Positions 26,338 through 36,346 are shown, counted from the first letter of the stretch. The stretch: 64,000 nt of DNA from Halorussus caseinilyticus (GCF_029338395.1 NZ_CP119809.1:682001-746000), one strand, 5' to 3'. Notes: a model not told the origin generated them from the sequence alone. Numbers and translations: made by a program.

Positions 26338-27681
26338 TCAGTCGGCGTGTTCGACCGACTCGGACCCGCCGGGCATCGCGTTGCGAGCGTTCGCCGCGGT
26401 CCGGTCGAGTATCCTCCGGAGTTCGTCGCGCCGCGAGACGAACAGCACCGTCCCGATGACGACGTAGATGGCGGTGTAAGCGTAGAGGATGAGGATGCTC
26501 AGGTCGTTAGCCTGCGCTTCGCCCATCGTCTGGATGACGCCGAACTCGATGGCGACCTGCGAGGCGAACAGCACCAGCAGGACGACGGCCTCCCGGACGC
26601 TAATCTCGAAGTTCGCCAGCACGCCGATGGCGAAGAAGCTCTGTGCCGCGGTAATCCAGATTTCGGCGGACTGCTTCTCGTCGAAGGGGAGCGCTCCGAC
26701 CGAACCCGCCGCGATGCTGTAGACCACCGCGAGCGTCCCGATGAGGAGCGTCCACTGGTTGAGTTTCGAGGAGATGAGCGCGTTGAACCCGGCGGTCGAG
26801 CGGGCCTTGTTGACGAGGTACGCGACCACGATGAGTTCGGGCGACTCGGACGCCAGCGGCGCAATCCACTGAATCATGAAGAACGGCGGGATGCCCAGCG
26901 CCAACCCGAGGCTCTCCAGTCCGTGCGCGAACGGGTGGACGGCGGTGTAAATCATCCCGCCGGAGTAGCCGAACAGCAGGAGGACCGAGGCGATTCGCGG
27001 TCCCTTCGAGAAGCTCTGGAAGTAGGCCGGAACGCCGACCTGTTCGTCGTGTTCGTCCACCTCGCCACGGATGATGATGCCGATGTACACCGCGTACATG
27101 CCCACGAGGACGATGGTGTCGGTCATGCCGATGCCGCCGCCCAGCGGCACGAAGAAGGCGTAGGCGGTCGCGGCGAGCAGGAACGCGATTTCGGTCGCGA
27201 GGTCGCGGTCGAGTTGGACCTTGCTCTTGAGGAAGCCCGACTCCCGGACCACCGCTGGGTCCTCGGAACTGAGCGTGCGATAGACGGTGAACAACGCGAT
27301 GCCGGACCATCCGAGACCGATGAGGATGCGGTTCGCGCCGGTCATGTTCGCCACCGCGAGGTTGGCGGCCTCCATGCCGCGCTCGGTGCCGACGTTGGCC
27401 CCGGCGGTCCACGCGTAGAGGGCGTCCACCGCGTACTCGGGTGCGACCGCGAGGACGGCCAGCACTGCCAGCGCGAAGGCGCGTGGCACGTCCTTCTCGG
27501 CGGTCTCGGCGGCCCACGCCAGCATAAACGAAGCGCCGAGTACCGCGACGCCACTGATTGCGACCGTCTGAAAGTCGCTCAACGAGTGGGTGCTACCAGT
27601 CGCCCAGACGAAGACCCACGGGAGCGTGAGCGCCGTCGTCACACCGACTGCGGATAAAGGATGTCGTAAACGACTCAACAT
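26338..27681 (-). CDS. Cation exchanger of the CaCA superfamily
   Basis: The 447-residue protein has ten or more membrane helices with two inverted alpha-repeats. They appear as VAPEYAVDALYAWTAGANVG with NMTGANRILIGLGWSG, and APLASESPELIVVAYLVNKA with NALISSKLNQW, the GNR/GSN-type motifs of sodium/calcium exchangers. A cytosolic loop separates the halves (about residues 200-235). The start is ATG 27681; the frame runs on upstream inside aroE's strand, but that is overlap with another gene. It faces aroE head to head, sharing a spacer of about 100 bases. Calcium or other cation-for-sodium exchange is inferred from motifs. Confidence 0.85.
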   Translation of the reverse strand: MLSRLRHPLSAVGVTTALTLPWVFVWATGSTHSLSDFQTVAISGVAVLGASFMLAWAAETAEKDVPRAFALAVLAVLAVAPEYAVDALYAWTAGANVGTERGMEAANLAVANMTGANRILIGLGWSGIALFTVYRTLSSEDPAVVRESGFLKSKVQLDRDLATEIAFLLAATAYAFFVPLGGGIGMTDTIVLVGMYAVYIGIIIRGEVDEHDEQVGVPAYFQSFSKGPRIASVLLLFGYSGGMIYTAVHPFAHGLESLGLALGIPPFFMIQWIAPLASESPELIVVAYLVNKARSTAGFNALISSKLNQWTLLIGTLAVVYSIAAGSVGALPFDEKQSAEIWITAAQSFFAIGVLANFEISVREAVVLLVLFASQVAIEFGVIQTMGEAQANDLSILILYAYTAIYVVIGTVLFVSRRDELRRILDRTAANARNAMPGGSESVEHAD

Positions 27682-27783
27682 TCTGACCGAGGATAGCTCA
27701 CCCCCGAAAGTAGGTCTTGCGTTATGGGTCAGAACGAAACAGCAGAACCAAAAGTTAACCCGGTCGCGCGCCTCGCGGCCGAC

Positions 27784-28596
27784 ATGGACGTGTTCGGACT
27801 TCTCGGCAACCCTGTCGGCCACTCGCTGTCGCCGCCGATGCACGAGGCGGCCTACGACGAACTCGGAGTAGACGCGCGGTACGTCACCTTCGAACCGGAC
27901 CCCGACGACCTCGGACGGGCAATCGAGGGCGCGTCTGCGCTCGGTATCGCCGGACTGAACGTCACCATTCCGTTCAAAGAAGACGCGTTGGCCCACGTCG
28001 ACCCCGACGACCTCGCGGCCCGAATCGGCGCGGTCAACACCATCGACTTCTCGGCGGCGGGACCGGACGACCCGCCCGCAGGCTACAACACCGACGCCGC
28101 GGGCGTGCGCCGGTCGTTCGCCCACCACGACGTAACGCTCGCTGGACGGGACGCCGTGGTCGTCGGCGCTGGCGGCGCGGCGCGCGCGACCGCGTTCGCA
28201 CTCGCCGACGCGGGCGCGTCGGTTCACGTCGCCAACCGGACCGTCGAGCGCGCGGAGCGACTCGTCGCTGACGTGGGCGGCGGGACTTCCGGCGGTCTGG
28301 ACTCGCTCGAAGCCCGCGTCCGAGACGCCGACGTGCTTGTCAACGCCACCAGCGTCGGGATGGAGGAAGACCGCTCGCCGGTTCCCGCCGAGGCGCTCCA
28401 CGCCGACCTCGCGGTGCTGGACGCGGTGTATCGACCGCTCGACACGAGACTCCTGCGGGAGGCCCGCGAACGAGGCGCGACTACCATCGACGGCGCGTGG
28501 ATGCTCCTGTATCAGGGCGTCGAAGCGTTCGAGCGGTGGACAGGTCGGGACGCGCCCGTGGACGCGATGAACGAGGCGCTTCGGGCACGGCTTTAA
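27784..28596 (+). CDS. aroE: Shikimate dehydrogenase AroE
   Basis: The 270-residue protein reduces dehydroshikimate with NADPH on the way to chorismate. Substrate motifs are [20 protein letters not shown] and [18 protein letters not shown], with the catalytic lysine in FKE; the coenzyme loop is [19 protein letters not shown]. The ATG at 27784 is preferred to one at 27724 because the box AAAGTTAACC at 27751-27760 lies about 30 nt ahead of it. The other chorismate-related gene here, ADH synthase at 33.5 kb, begins the archaeal version of this pathway. Confidence 0.94.
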   Translation: MDVFGLLGNPVGHSLSPPMHEAAYDELGVDARYVTFEPDPDDLGRAIEGASALGIAGLNVTIPFKEDALAHVDPDDLAARIGAVNTIDFSAAGPDDPPAGYNTDAAGVRRSFAHHDVTLAGRDAVVVGAGGAARATAFALADAGASVHVANRTVERAERLVADVGGGTSGGLDSLEARVRDADVLVNATSVGMEEDRSPVPAEALHADLAVLDAVYRPLDTRLLREARERGATTIDGAWMLLYQGVEAFERWTGRDAPVDAMNEALRARL

Positions 28597-28623
28597 GTGT
28601 CGCGGCCGTCTACTGTCGCGCAA

Positions 28624-29301
28624 ATGGGACTGCTCACGAAGCTGAAGTCGTTGCTCGGACTCTCGGAGGACCGGTCGCAGGTTCGTCGGAGCGAGTCCGG
28701 CGTGACCATCGAGCGAGAACCCGACGAGTCAGTCGAACCGGACGCGGAAGTCGAGAGCGCCGTCAAGGGCGTCGATACCGACACAGAGGAGTCCAGCGAA
28801 GTCGCGGAACCCGACGACACCGCGGCCGAGCGTGCGGAATCCGACGACGAGACGACCCCCGAGACCGACTTGGAGGCGGGCGAAGACGCCGAAGCGACCG
28901 AAGACGCCGAGGCGGGCATCGCCACCGAAGACGTGACGACTGCCCCCGAAGCCGAGAGCGTCGAGACCGAACGCGACGACGCCGCCGAACCCGCAGAGGC
29001 GGTCCAGCCATCGACCGACGCGGCCGAACCCTCCCAGTCCGCGGGCGACGAACCCGAACCGACGCCCGAGGACACCGGCGGCGAAGGTGCCGAACCCGAC
29101 GCCGCCGACGAACCGGTCGGCGAGGGCGAACCCCTCGAAGACGTGAAGGGAATCGGCCCGGCCTACGCCCAACGACTCCAGGACGCGGGCGTCGCCGACG
29201 TGACCGAACTGGCGAAGGCCGACGCCGAGCAACTCTCGGAAGAGACGGGTCTCTCGGACAAGCGCATCTCGTCGTGGATTGAGCGAGCGCAGGCGCGGTA
29301 A
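28624..29301 (+). CDS. Acidic protein with C-terminal helix-hairpin-helix
   Basis: The 225-residue protein has three parts. The first 20 residues form a short hydrophobic/basic helix (MGLLTKLKSLLGLSEDRSQ). A long low-complexity acidic region (about 25-165) is rich in Glu, Asp, Ala and Thr. The last 60 residues carry a helix-hairpin-helix (LEDVKGIGPAYAQRLQDAGV, then VTELAKADAEQLSEETGLS) like those of DNA-binding or ribosome-associated factors. It starts 27 bp after aroE, so the two may be cotranscribed. The acidic tail is normal for haloarchaeal linkers. Function is unknown. Confidence 0.8.
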   Translation: MGLLTKLKSLLGLSEDRSQVRRSESGVTIEREPDESVEPDAEVESAVKGVDTDTEESSEVAEPDDTAAERAESDDETTPETDLEAGEDAEATEDAEAGIATEDVTTAPEAESVETERDDAAEPAEAVQPSTDAAEPSQSAGDEPEPTPEDTGGEGAEPDAADEPVGEGEPLEDVKGIGPAYAQRLQDAGVADVTELAKADAEQLSEETGLSDKRISSWIERAQAR

Positions 29302-29429
29302 GCGGTTCTCTCGACGCCGTTCGTCCCGAGGCGACGGCGCGACAGTCGTGACTCTCTGACTCTCCATACCGGGCTTTCTCTTCTACGGCCTCGACAGTCC
29401 ATCTTACAGGCGCTCGGCCGACCAGACCA

Positions 29430-29945
29430 CCAGCGAACGCTCGGTGTAACGTACCACGGTCGGGGAGGATGAAAGGGGCCGCCCGCTCGCGGTCACGCGA
29501 GGGTGCGCGGCGCTCCGCGCCGCGACTGCAAACGGTGCAACCGTGAGCGAGCGAGTGTGGCCTCGGGAGACGCGGTTTGTCTCCCGGCGTTTACCGTGGT
29601 CGTCTCAGCGACCCCTATCTGAGGCGGTCTGCGGAGCGAAGCGACGCAGACCTCGGCAGTCGCACGCCCGCACAGCGAAGCGAGCAGGAACGTCTGCCGG
29701 TGAACGGAATGAGTCGAAGATATGTCGCTGAGCGGCCGTCTCGTGAACGGATGTGAACGAGACCTCGGAAGTCACAGCCCGCGTGGTTCGAGAGCAACGC
29801 TCTCGTCATCCCGAAAATCTTCGATTTTCGGCGACAACGAAGTGAGCAGGAATGTCTTCCGGTGGCGAGCGGGCGGGGGCTTTCGAGGCGTTCGTCGCGG
29901 CGATTCCAGCGGTCGCGGTAACGACACGTAGCGAGACGACCGGCC
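29430..29945 (+). repeat. Expanded copy of the dispersed hairpin element (copy C)
   Basis: The left arm CCGCCCGCTCGCGG (29479-29492) and inner stem CTCAGCGAC (29604-29612) / GTCGCTGAG (29724-29732) match other copies, but the loops are enlarged by hairpin modules. These are CGCGGCGC-TCC-GCGCCGCG (29506-29524), CGGGAGAC/GTCTCCCG (29564-29586), GGTCTGCG/CGCAGACC (29626-29652), CGAGAGC-AAC-GCTCTCG (29789-29805) and CCGAAAATC-TTC-GATTTTCGG (29811-29831). A segment beginning ACCTCGGCAGTCGCA is repeated as ACCTCGGAAGTCACA. The right arm GCGAGCGGGCGG ends near 29876. No gene is supported in spacer 29302-30033, which separates convergent genes. Confidence 0.75.
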
Positions 29946-30033
29946 GTCCCTGAACTGAAGTAAGAAAGACAGCCACCTACCCGCCAAACAATTACAAAAA
30001 CACTTTAGAACAGTAAGAATAAGTCTAAAACAA

Positions 30034-30639
30034 TTATTTTTCTTTCCGAACGTCGGCGTCGGGGTCCAACACCCTATCGACGCGCTCGGGCGCTCGCCAG
30101 TCGGTGGTCAACTCCAGCAGTTGGACCAAAATCCGCGCAGTCGCGCCCCACACCGTGTAGCCGCCGACGTGGAAGAAGTGGACGACTGCTTCGCCGTACT
30201 GGGGGTGTTCCCGGCGCTCGCTCTCGTAGTTGTCGGGGTTCAGGAACTCGGCGACCGGAAGCACCGCGATTTCGGCGACTTCGCGCTCGTCGGGGACGTA
30301 CTCCCGGTCGGGGACGGTAGCGACGTAGGGCGTGACCGCGTACCGACTCGTGGTCCGGATGTCGTCGAGTCGGCCGATTACGTCGGCTTCCTCGGCCCGT
30401 AGGCCGATTTCCTCCTCGGCCTCCCGGAGCGCGGTCGCCCGGAGGTCGGCGTCGCTCGGTTCGCGGCCGCCGCCCGGAAAGCTCATCTGTCCGGCGTGTT
30501 CGCCGAGGTGGTCGGCGCGCTTGGTGAACAGGAGGTAGTGGTCGCCCGCGCGCTCTACCACCGGGGCCAACACCGCCGCGTCGTGGTCCTCGTCGGGAAC
30601 GTCCCGCGGGACGTGTTCGGCCACGCGACCCAGCTTCAT
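30034..30639 (-). CDS. Nudix hydrolase (CoA pyrophosphatase-like)
   Basis: This 201-residue protein has a Nudix box in GGGREPSDADLRATALREAEEEIGL near residues 56-80 (read as GGG, then REAEEEIG). The stretch MSFPGGGREPSD before it is the UPF0035 motif of CoA pyrophosphatases such as bacterial YeaB/NudL, which cut CoA to 4'-phosphopantetheine and 3',5'-ADP. The later LLELTTDWRAPER is a common C-terminal end. The start is ATG 30639. It lies alone, 129 bases after the 30769 gene on the same strand. Confidence 0.84.
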   Translation of the reverse strand: MKLGRVAEHVPRDVPDEDHDAAVLAPVVERAGDHYLLFTKRADHLGEHAGQMSFPGGGREPSDADLRATALREAEEEIGLRAEEADVIGRLDDIRTTSRYAVTPYVATVPDREYVPDEREVAEIAVLPVAEFLNPDNYESERREHPQYGEAVVHFFHVGGYTVWGATARILVQLLELTTDWRAPERVDRVLDPDADVRKEK

Positions 30640-30768
30640 ACCCCGAACGTCGTACCCCGGCGTCTTAATTTGCCCGTCCTCCCGGCGCTAGTGACGCGCA
30701 GAATTTCCGCCGACCGAACCCGGCGGTTGATTCACCGGGCGAAACCCGTCGGTAGACGGTCTCTCGAC

Positions 30769-31263
30769 CTACTCGAACGCCCGGTCCAGCGTCTCGCGCA
30801 CCTCGTCGGTCGCCACGGGCGCCCACGATTCGAGGTCGTAGCTCACGTCCAGCAGTTCTTCGGCGCGGTCCACGTCCCCGGCGGCCGCGACGGTGCGCGC
30901 TTCCTCGCGGAGTCGCTCGGCGACCGATTCGCCGAGACCCTCGCGGTCGATGGTCCGGTCGGGTACGTCCAGAATGTGGGGCAGGTCCTCGCCGTTCTCG
31001 GGGACCGTGGGGAACGCGGCGGGTCCGGCGACGAGGACCGTGGCGGATTCGCCGTCTGCTTCGCTCTCGCCTCGGGTCTCGACCGCCGTCTCCACGAGGT
31101 AGAACTCCTCGACCGCGCGCTCGATTTCGGCCGTGAACGCCTCTCGCTCGACTTCCTTTCCCTGCTTGAACGCGAGTTCCACGAGGGCCTGTTCGAGTTC
31201 GTCGCGTGCGAGTCCGCCGAACAGGTCCACCACCCCGGCGAGTTCGTCTCTGGTGTCGGCCAT
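30769..31263 (-). CDS. Conserved haloarchaeal protein of unknown function (DUF7109-like)
   Basis: The 164-residue protein is mostly helical. The first third has LAGVVDLFGGLARDELEQAL and FKQGKEVEREAFTAEIERAV, followed by a short strand region (VLVAGPAAFPTVPENGED) and a final helix pair with YDLESWAPVATDEVRETLDR. I recognise it only as a conserved haloarchaeal family without a known activity. No operon partner is clear; the Nudix gene follows on the same strand. Confidence 0.65.
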   Translation of the reverse strand: MADTRDELAGVVDLFGGLARDELEQALVELAFKQGKEVEREAFTAEIERAVEEFYLVETAVETRGESEADGESATVLVAGPAAFPTVPENGEDLPHILDVPDRTIDREGLGESVAERLREEARTVAAAGDVDRAEELLDVSYDLESWAPVATDEVRETLDRAFE

Positions 31264-31694
31264 TCGTTATCGGGGTGGGTTCTCGCGAGGGCTTAGTTGT
31301 TCGGGAAGCGAGTCGGCCCGGCGCTGGAAACCGCTCCGCACAGCACTGCAACCGCCGACCGCCCTGCGCCTCGGACCTCACCGCGTGCGTCTGCGCTCGC
31401 GGTTCCGCGCGAGCGCAGACGCGGCGCGTCCGTGGCACAAAACCCGCCCGCCGAGACGACTGGTGAAGAGTCGGCCGCCCACGCGAAGGTTGAAGTACGA
31501 GGCCGGGACGAACTCGGCGCGGACGCCTCGCGCGGTTCCGAGCGCGGGCGGCGCGCGGGCAGTGCCCGCGCGCCGCGGGACCGCCAGTCCGACTAACCGG
31601 AAACGGCTGAGCCAATCCGACAACGACGCCTCTGGGCCGAAGTCCGACGCCGAGGGTCGTCGCCCGACGCCGAGGGTCGTCCGGAGAGCGACGG
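31264..31694. other. Gene-free spacer with long perfect hairpins
   Basis: The spacer contains a 14-bp stem CGTCTGCGCTCGCG / CGCGAGCGCAGACG (31388-31421, 6-nt loop), a 13-bp stem GCGGCGCGCGGGC-AGT-GCCCGCGCGCCGC (31548-31576) and a direct repeat GACGCCGAGGGTCGTC near 31648-31680. Open frames here are short, have no family match and look like GC-rich chance frames. Confidence 0.6.
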
Positions 31695-32795
31695 CTACGC
31701 GAAGTAGTCCGCGAGTCTGTCCGCGGCCTCCTCGACTCGGGGACTAACGAGTGCGAACCGGAGCCAGTCGGTTCGGGACTCGCCGAACGCCTCGCCGGGC
31801 ATGCCCGCGACCCCCGCCTCGTCGATGAGTCGCTCTACGTTCTCCAGCGTGCCGGGGTAGTCCGGGAACCGGGCCATCACGTAGAACGCGCCGTCCGGCG
31901 AGGAGTAATCAGCGCCAGCGTCGTCCAGCGCCGCGGTAAACGTCTCGACGCGCTCTTCGAGGAGTTCGCGGTTCGCCTCGTAGTAGGCGGGGTCGGTGTT
32001 CCGTAGCGCGTGGAGGACCGCGTACTGGCCGGGTCGGGTAGTGGCGACGTTGGTCAGCATGTGGCGGGTCTTGGCCACGTCCACCAGCGACTCGGGGAAG
32101 ATAGCGTAGCCCACCCGGAACCCGGTGATGGCGAACGTCTTCGAGTAGGAGTTCGTCACGACGCGGTTCTCGGAGTCGAACGACAGCGCGGAGGTGAACT
32201 CACCGGAGAAGTCGAAGTGGTCGTACACCTCGTCGCTCACCAGCAGGGCGTCGTACTCCTCGGCGATAGCCACGAGTTCTCGCATCGTCTCCTCGTCGTA
32301 CACCGCCCCGGTCGGGTTGTTGGGCGTGTTGACCACGATTCCGGCGGTCTCCTCGCTGGCGGCCTCCCGAACCTTCTCGGGGTCGAGAGAGCCGTCTTCG
32401 TCGGTGGCGACGTACCGCGCCGTCGCGCCGAGCATGGTCGTCTTTCCGGGGTAGTACGGATACACGGGGTCGGTGAGGACGAACTCCGACCCGCGCTCGC
32501 GCTCCAGTGCGCGGGCCATGGCGAGGTAGTTCGCCTCGCCGCCGCCGTTCGTGACGACGACCTGCGACTGGTCCACGTCCCGGCGCGCGGCGATTTCCTC
32601 GCGGAGTTCCCGAAGTCCCTCGCTCGGGGGGTACTGGAAGTCCGCCCCGCCGAGGTCGGCGTACTCGTGAAGTCCCTCGCTGATGGCGTCGGGCGACCCC
32701 CAGTCGGGGTTCCCGCTCACCATGTCCACCACGTCCCTGTCGGCACCGGCGGCGTACTCCATCACGTGGAAGAACAGCGGCGTGTCGTAGTCCAT
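31695..32795 (-). CDS. PLP-dependent aminotransferase (class I)
   Basis: The 366-residue protein is a fold-type I aminotransferase. Motifs include SGNPDWGSPDAI at the N-terminus, VVTNGGGEANYLAMARALER, VNTPNNPTGAVYDEE with the Asn that contacts PLP, DEVYDHFDF, and NSYSKTFAITGFRVGYAIFP carrying the PLP lysine. It fits aspartate/aromatic-type aminotransferases; the amino donor cannot be fixed from sequence. ATG 32795 is chosen; upstream codons in frame lie beyond the promoter of the divergent SnoaL-like gene. Confidence 0.88.
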   Translation of the reverse strand: MDYDTPLFFHVMEYAAGADRDVVDMVSGNPDWGSPDAISEGLHEYADLGGADFQYPPSEGLRELREEIAARRDVDQSQVVVTNGGGEANYLAMARALERERGSEFVLTDPVYPYYPGKTTMLGATARYVATDEDGSLDPEKVREAASEETAGIVVNTPNNPTGAVYDEETMRELVAIAEEYDALLVSDEVYDHFDFSGEFTSALSFDSENRVVTNSYSKTFAITGFRVGYAIFPESLVDVAKTRHMLTNVATTRPGQYAVLHALRNTDPAYYEANRELLEERVETFTAALDDAGADYSSPDGAFYVMARFPDYPGTLENVERLIDEAGVAGMPGEAFGESRTDWLRFALVSPRVEEAADRLADYFA

Positions 32796-32891
32796 GGTGG
32801 GACGCTCGCGTCCCGAGTAGGTCTTTCTTTCGTTCGATGCCACCTCGTGGCTCCCGAAAGGAACTACACGCCGGACGACCATCTTTCGCGT

Positions 32892-33245
32892 ATGCAAGAG
32901 ACAAAAGTAGAGACAGTTCGCTCGTATTACGAGTACATCGACGCCGAGGACTACGAGGCGGTGTTCTCGCTGTTCGCCGACGACGTGACCTACGAGCGAC
33001 CCGGCCAGTCGAACCTCTCGGGGATGGCGGAGTTCCGCGAGTTCTACCTCGAAGACCGACCGCTCGAAGACGGCGACCACGAGGTCCACGACGTAGTGGT
33101 TGACGGCGATACGGTCGCCGTCCGCGGGGAGTTCGCCGGGACGCAGGACGGCGAGGGAGTGTCGTTCGGGTTCGCGGACTTCCACCGGTTCGACGACGAC
33201 CGAATCACCGAGCGGTGGACCTACACCGACCGCGACGAGGTGTGA
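32892..33245 (+). CDS. SnoaL-like/NTF2-fold protein
   Basis: The 117-residue product has the cone-shaped NTF2 fold pattern: VRSYYEYIDAEDYEAVFSLF, then DDVTYERPGQSNLSGMAEF, then VHDVVVDGDTVAVRGEF and FADFHRFDDDRITERWTY. Such proteins are often isomerases or hydrolases of small ligands or act as binding proteins; no catalytic residues stand out. It is divergent from the aminotransferase with a spacer of under 100 bases. Function unknown. Confidence 0.82.
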   Translation: MQETKVETVRSYYEYIDAEDYEAVFSLFADDVTYERPGQSNLSGMAEFREFYLEDRPLEDGDHEVHDVVVDGDTVAVRGEFAGTQDGEGVSFGFADFHRFDDDRITERWTYTDRDEV

Positions 33246-33465
33246 GACCGGAACGAGCAATCGAATCGCAGGCGCGAGTAGTCGAATCGCTCGTGGCGAC
33301 GTGCCGACTGCTCACGAGTGGGCGTTCGGCGCGGCCGACGGGTCGGCCGCGCCGAACGCGCGAAGCAGAACGGAAGAACATTCGTTAGAGAATGAAAATA
33401 TTGCCCTGCCAATTAGAAAAGAGTGCGAAAGAAATAAAAATAATCCTCTGCGTCCGAGCGCCGCG

Positions 33466-34260
33466 TCAGGCTTCGACCGCGAGACCCGCCTCTCGAAGCG
33501 CGTCCTCGGCCGAGCGTCCGTCGTGGACGACGGCGGACACCGCTCGCGCGATGGCCTCGGGGTCGTCGTGCTGGAAGATGGACCGGCCCATCGAGACGCC
33601 CGCCGCGCCCGCGTCCATCGCGCCGCGGACCGCTTCGAGGGTCGCCCGGTCGCCTTCCGGTTCTCCGCCAGCGATGACGACCGGGAGGCGGGTCGATTCG
33701 ACCACGCGCTCGAAGCTCTCGGCGTCCCCGCTGTAGGCCGTCTTCACCACGTCGGACCCGACTTCCTCGGCGAACCGGACGGCGTGGCCCAGACTCTCGG
33801 CGTCGTGTTCGTCCACGCCGGGTCCGCGGGCGTAGGCCATCGCCAGCACCGGGACGCCGTACTCGGTGGCCTCGTCGGTGACGCGCGCGAGGTCCTCCAT
33901 CTGTTCGCGTTCGTACTTGCTCCCGACGTTGACGTGGAGCGACACCGCGTCCGCGCCCGCCCGGACCGCTTCCTTGACGGTGCCGGTCATGCGCTTGTCG
34001 TTGCTGTCCGGACCGATAGTGGTCGAGGCGTTGAGGTGGACGACGTACCCAGCGTCGTTTTTGTTCTCGTGGACGCGGGGCGCGATGCCCTTCTGGGTGA
34101 GAACCGAGTCCGCGCCGCCGCGGGTCACGGCGTCGATGGTCGATTCGATGTCGGTGAGTCCTTTCACCGCGCCGAGGGTGATACCGTGGTCCATCGGGAC
34201 GATTACGTACTTTCCGTCTGTGCCAATTCGGTCGAGTCGTGCCGCAGTTCCTGCGTCCAT
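33466..34260 (-). CDS. ADH synthase (2-amino-3,7-dideoxyheptulosonate synthase), aldolase family
   Basis: This 264-residue class I aldolase-fold protein fits archaeal ADH synthase, the first dedicated enzyme of the DKFP route to dehydroquinate used instead of DAHP synthase. It has VPMDHGITLGAVKGLTDIES, HLNASTTIGPDSNDKRM, DAVSLHVNVGSKYE and DVVKTAYSGDAESFE with the Schiff-base lysine in KTAY. The gene follows trpA by 27 nt in the trp operon, so aromatic synthesis is clustered. Fructose-bisphosphate aldolase is an alternative name for the fold, but context favours ADH synthase. Confidence 0.88.
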   Translation of the reverse strand: MDAGTAARLDRIGTDGKYVIVPMDHGITLGAVKGLTDIESTIDAVTRGGADSVLTQKGIAPRVHENKNDAGYVVHLNASTTIGPDSNDKRMTGTVKEAVRAGADAVSLHVNVGSKYEREQMEDLARVTDEATEYGVPVLAMAYARGPGVDEHDAESLGHAVRFAEEVGSDVVKTAYSGDAESFERVVESTRLPVVIAGGEPEGDRATLEAVRGAMDAGAAGVSMGRSIFQHDDPEAIARAVSAVVHDGRSAEDALREAGLAVEA

Positions 34261-34287
34261 AGTATGTGGATTTGTGTCAATGAGAGG

Positions 34288-35118
34288 TTATTTGTTTTCC
34301 GGTTCGGGTGCTGTATTAACTCCGTCGAGTGCGCCCGCCTTGAGTTCTCGGGCCTTGGCTTCGAGGCGGTCGGCGGTGTCGTCTTGTTCGGCGACGATGT
34401 CCACGAACGCGCTCCCGACGATGATACCGTCCGCGCCGCCCGAGACGATTTCTCTGGCGTGGTCGCGTTCGCTGATGCCGAATCCGACCGCCTTCGGCAG
34501 GTCGGTCCCGTCCAAGCGACCGAGACTGACGTGGGTCTCACTGCTCACGTCCGAACGCGCGCCGGTGGTGCCGAGTCGCCCCTGCACGTAGACGAACCCG
34601 GTCGCTCGGTCCAGCATTCGACCGAGACGTTCGTCGGTGGTCGTGGGCGCGACGATGAACACGAGGTCGAGACCGTGAGCGTCACAGGCCTCCTTCAGCG
34701 GGTCGCTCTCGTCCACCGGCAGGTCCGGGACGATGAGTCCCGAGATGCCCGCGTCGGCGGCGGCGGCCACGAAGGGTTCGGGACCCTCTCGCCCGTCGCC
34801 GGAGTCGTACTGGTAGATGAGGTTGTAGTAGGTCATACACACCAGCGGCGCGTCAACGTCCTCCGAGAGGTCCGCCACGAGTTCGAAGTACTTGTCGGGG
34901 GTCATCCCGGCGTCCAACGCCCGGCGAATCGCCTGCTGGATGGTCGGTCCCTCCGCGACGGGTTCGGAGAACGGCAGTCCCAGTTCCACCACGTCGGTCC
35001 CGCCCCGGACCAGCGCCTTGACGTACTCTTTCGTACTCTCGATGTCCGGGTCTCCGGCCGCGACGTAGGAGACCAGCGCGGGTTCGTCGGCGAACGCTTC
35101 GCGGATTTCACTCGCCAC
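34288..35118 (-). CDS. trpA: Tryptophan synthase alpha subunit TrpA
   Basis: The 276-residue product is the TIM-barrel alpha subunit that cleaves indole-3-glycerol phosphate to indole. [20 protein letters not shown] holds the catalytic glutamate, and [19 protein letters not shown] the phosphate region. [20 protein letters not shown] is the flexible loop, and [15 protein letters not shown] the phosphate-binding end. It overlaps the end of trpB by 11 bases, so the two are translationally coupled, and is followed by ADH synthase. Confidence 0.96.
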   Translation of the reverse strand: MASEIREAFADEPALVSYVAAGDPDIESTKEYVKALVRGGTDVVELGLPFSEPVAEGPTIQQAIRRALDAGMTPDKYFELVADLSEDVDAPLVCMTYYNLIYQYDSGDGREGPEPFVAAAADAGISGLIVPDLPVDESDPLKEACDAHGLDLVFIVAPTTTDERLGRMLDRATGFVYVQGRLGTTGARSDVSSETHVSLGRLDGTDLPKAVGFGISERDHAREIVSGGADGIIVGSAFVDIVAEQDDTADRLEAKARELKAGALDGVNTAPEPENK

Positions 35119-36346
35119 GCTCGAACACCTCCATCGTGGGCGCGGCGTCGATGTCGCGCTTCTCGCTCTCCTCGATGACGGTATCGAGGTCCTTGTCGCC
35201 CCGTCCCGAGACGTTGACGACCACGAGGTCGCCCAACTCCTCGGGATTCTCTTCGAGGTACGCCAGCGCGTGACTCGATTCGAGCGCCGGGATGATACCT
35301 TCCAACTTCGAGAGGCGGTGGAACGCTTCGAGGGCGGCGTCGTCGCCGACGTTGACCGGCGTGACCCGCCCGTCGTCCGCGAGATAGGCGAGTTCCGGAC
35401 CGACCCCCGAGTAGTCGAGTCCGGCGCTCACGCTGTGGGATTCGAGAATCTGGCCGTCCGGGTTCTGGAGGAGTTTGGTGCGCGCCCCGTGGAGGACACC
35501 CTCTTCGCCCGTCGAGAGCGAGGCCGAGTGGGGTGCCAGACCCTCCTCCTCGTCGATTGTCAGTGCCGACCCTCCGGCCTCCACCGCGTAGAGGTCCACC
35601 TCGTCGTCGCCCACGAACTCGTGGAACGCGCCCATCGTGTTTGACCCGCCGCCCGCGCAGGCCACCACGCTGTCGGGGAGTCTCCCGGCCTGCGCTCGGA
35701 CCTGCTCGCGGGCCTCCTCGGAGATGACCGACTGGAAGTCCCGGACCATCCGGGGGAACGGGTGGGGACCGACGACCGAACCGATGACGTAGTGGGTGTC
35801 CTCTACGTTGGTCGCCCAGTCGCGCATCGTCTCGTTGATGGCCTCCTTGAGCGTACCCGACCCGATGTCTACCGGGTTCACCTCGGCGTCGTGGATGCGC
35901 ATCCGGAAGACGTTGGGTCGCTGACGTAAAATGTCGGTCCGGCCCATGTAGATTTCGCAGGGCATTCCGAGGTAGGCCGACGCCATCGCCGTCGCGGTGC
36001 CGTGCTGGCCCGCGCCGGTCTCGGCCACGATGCGCTCTTTGCCCATGTACTTCGCCAGCAGGACCTGTCCGAGGGCGTTGTTCAGCTTGTGCGCCCCGCC
36101 ATGGAGCAGGTCCTCGCGCTTGAGGTAGACCCCGCGGTCGTACCGGTCGCTCAGACGGTCCGCTCGCTGGAGGGGCGTCGGTCGCCCGCCAAAGTCCCGC
36201 AGGCGCTCGCGGAACTCGTCCATGAAGCCGTCCTCGTTGTCGAGGACGTAGCGTTCGTAGGCGTCTGTCAACTCCTCGATGGCGGGCATCAGCGCCTCGG
36301 GGACGTACTGGCCGCCGTAGTCGCCGAACTTGGATTCGCTACTCAT
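35108..36346 (-). CDS. trpB: Tryptophan synthase beta subunit TrpB
   Basis: The 412-residue protein condenses indole with serine using [23 protein letters not shown] contains the PLP lysine, [20 protein letters not shown] the substrate-binding glycine loop, and [20 protein letters not shown] the phosphate-binding motif. ATG 36346 overlaps the trpC stop by four bases; upstream codons in frame are trpC in another frame. Full length for TrpB1. A substantial glycine-rich cofactor site and no insertions are seen. Confidence 0.97.
   Translation of the reverse strand: MSSESKFGDYGGQYVPEALMPAIEELTDAYERYVLDNEDGFMDEFRERLRDFGGRPTPLQRADRLSDRYDRGVYLKREDLLHGGAHKLNNALGQVLLAKYMGKERIVAETGAGQHGTATAMASAYLGMPCEIYMGRTDILRQRPNVFRMRIHDAEVNPVDIGSGTLKEAINETMRDWATNVEDTHYVIGSVVGPHPFPRMVRDFQSVISEEAREQVRAQAGRLPDSVVACAGGGSNTMGAFHEFVGDDEVDLYAVEAGGSALTIDEEEGLAPHSASLSTGEEGVLHGARTKLLQNPDGQILESHSVSAGLDYSGVGPELAYLADDGRVTPVNVGDDAALEAFHRLSKLEGIIPALESSHALAYLEENPEELGDLVVVNVSGRGDKDLDTVIEESEKRDIDAAPTMEVFERGE

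Noticed and set aside
26338-28623. Very long minus frame spanning the exchanger and aroE
   Set aside because: Only the part from ATG 27681 is a real protein; the rest is antisense to aroE.
31264-31694. Coding genes in the spacer upstream of the 30769 gene
   Set aside because: Frames are short, mutually overlapping and made of long GC hairpins; nothing resembles a known protein.
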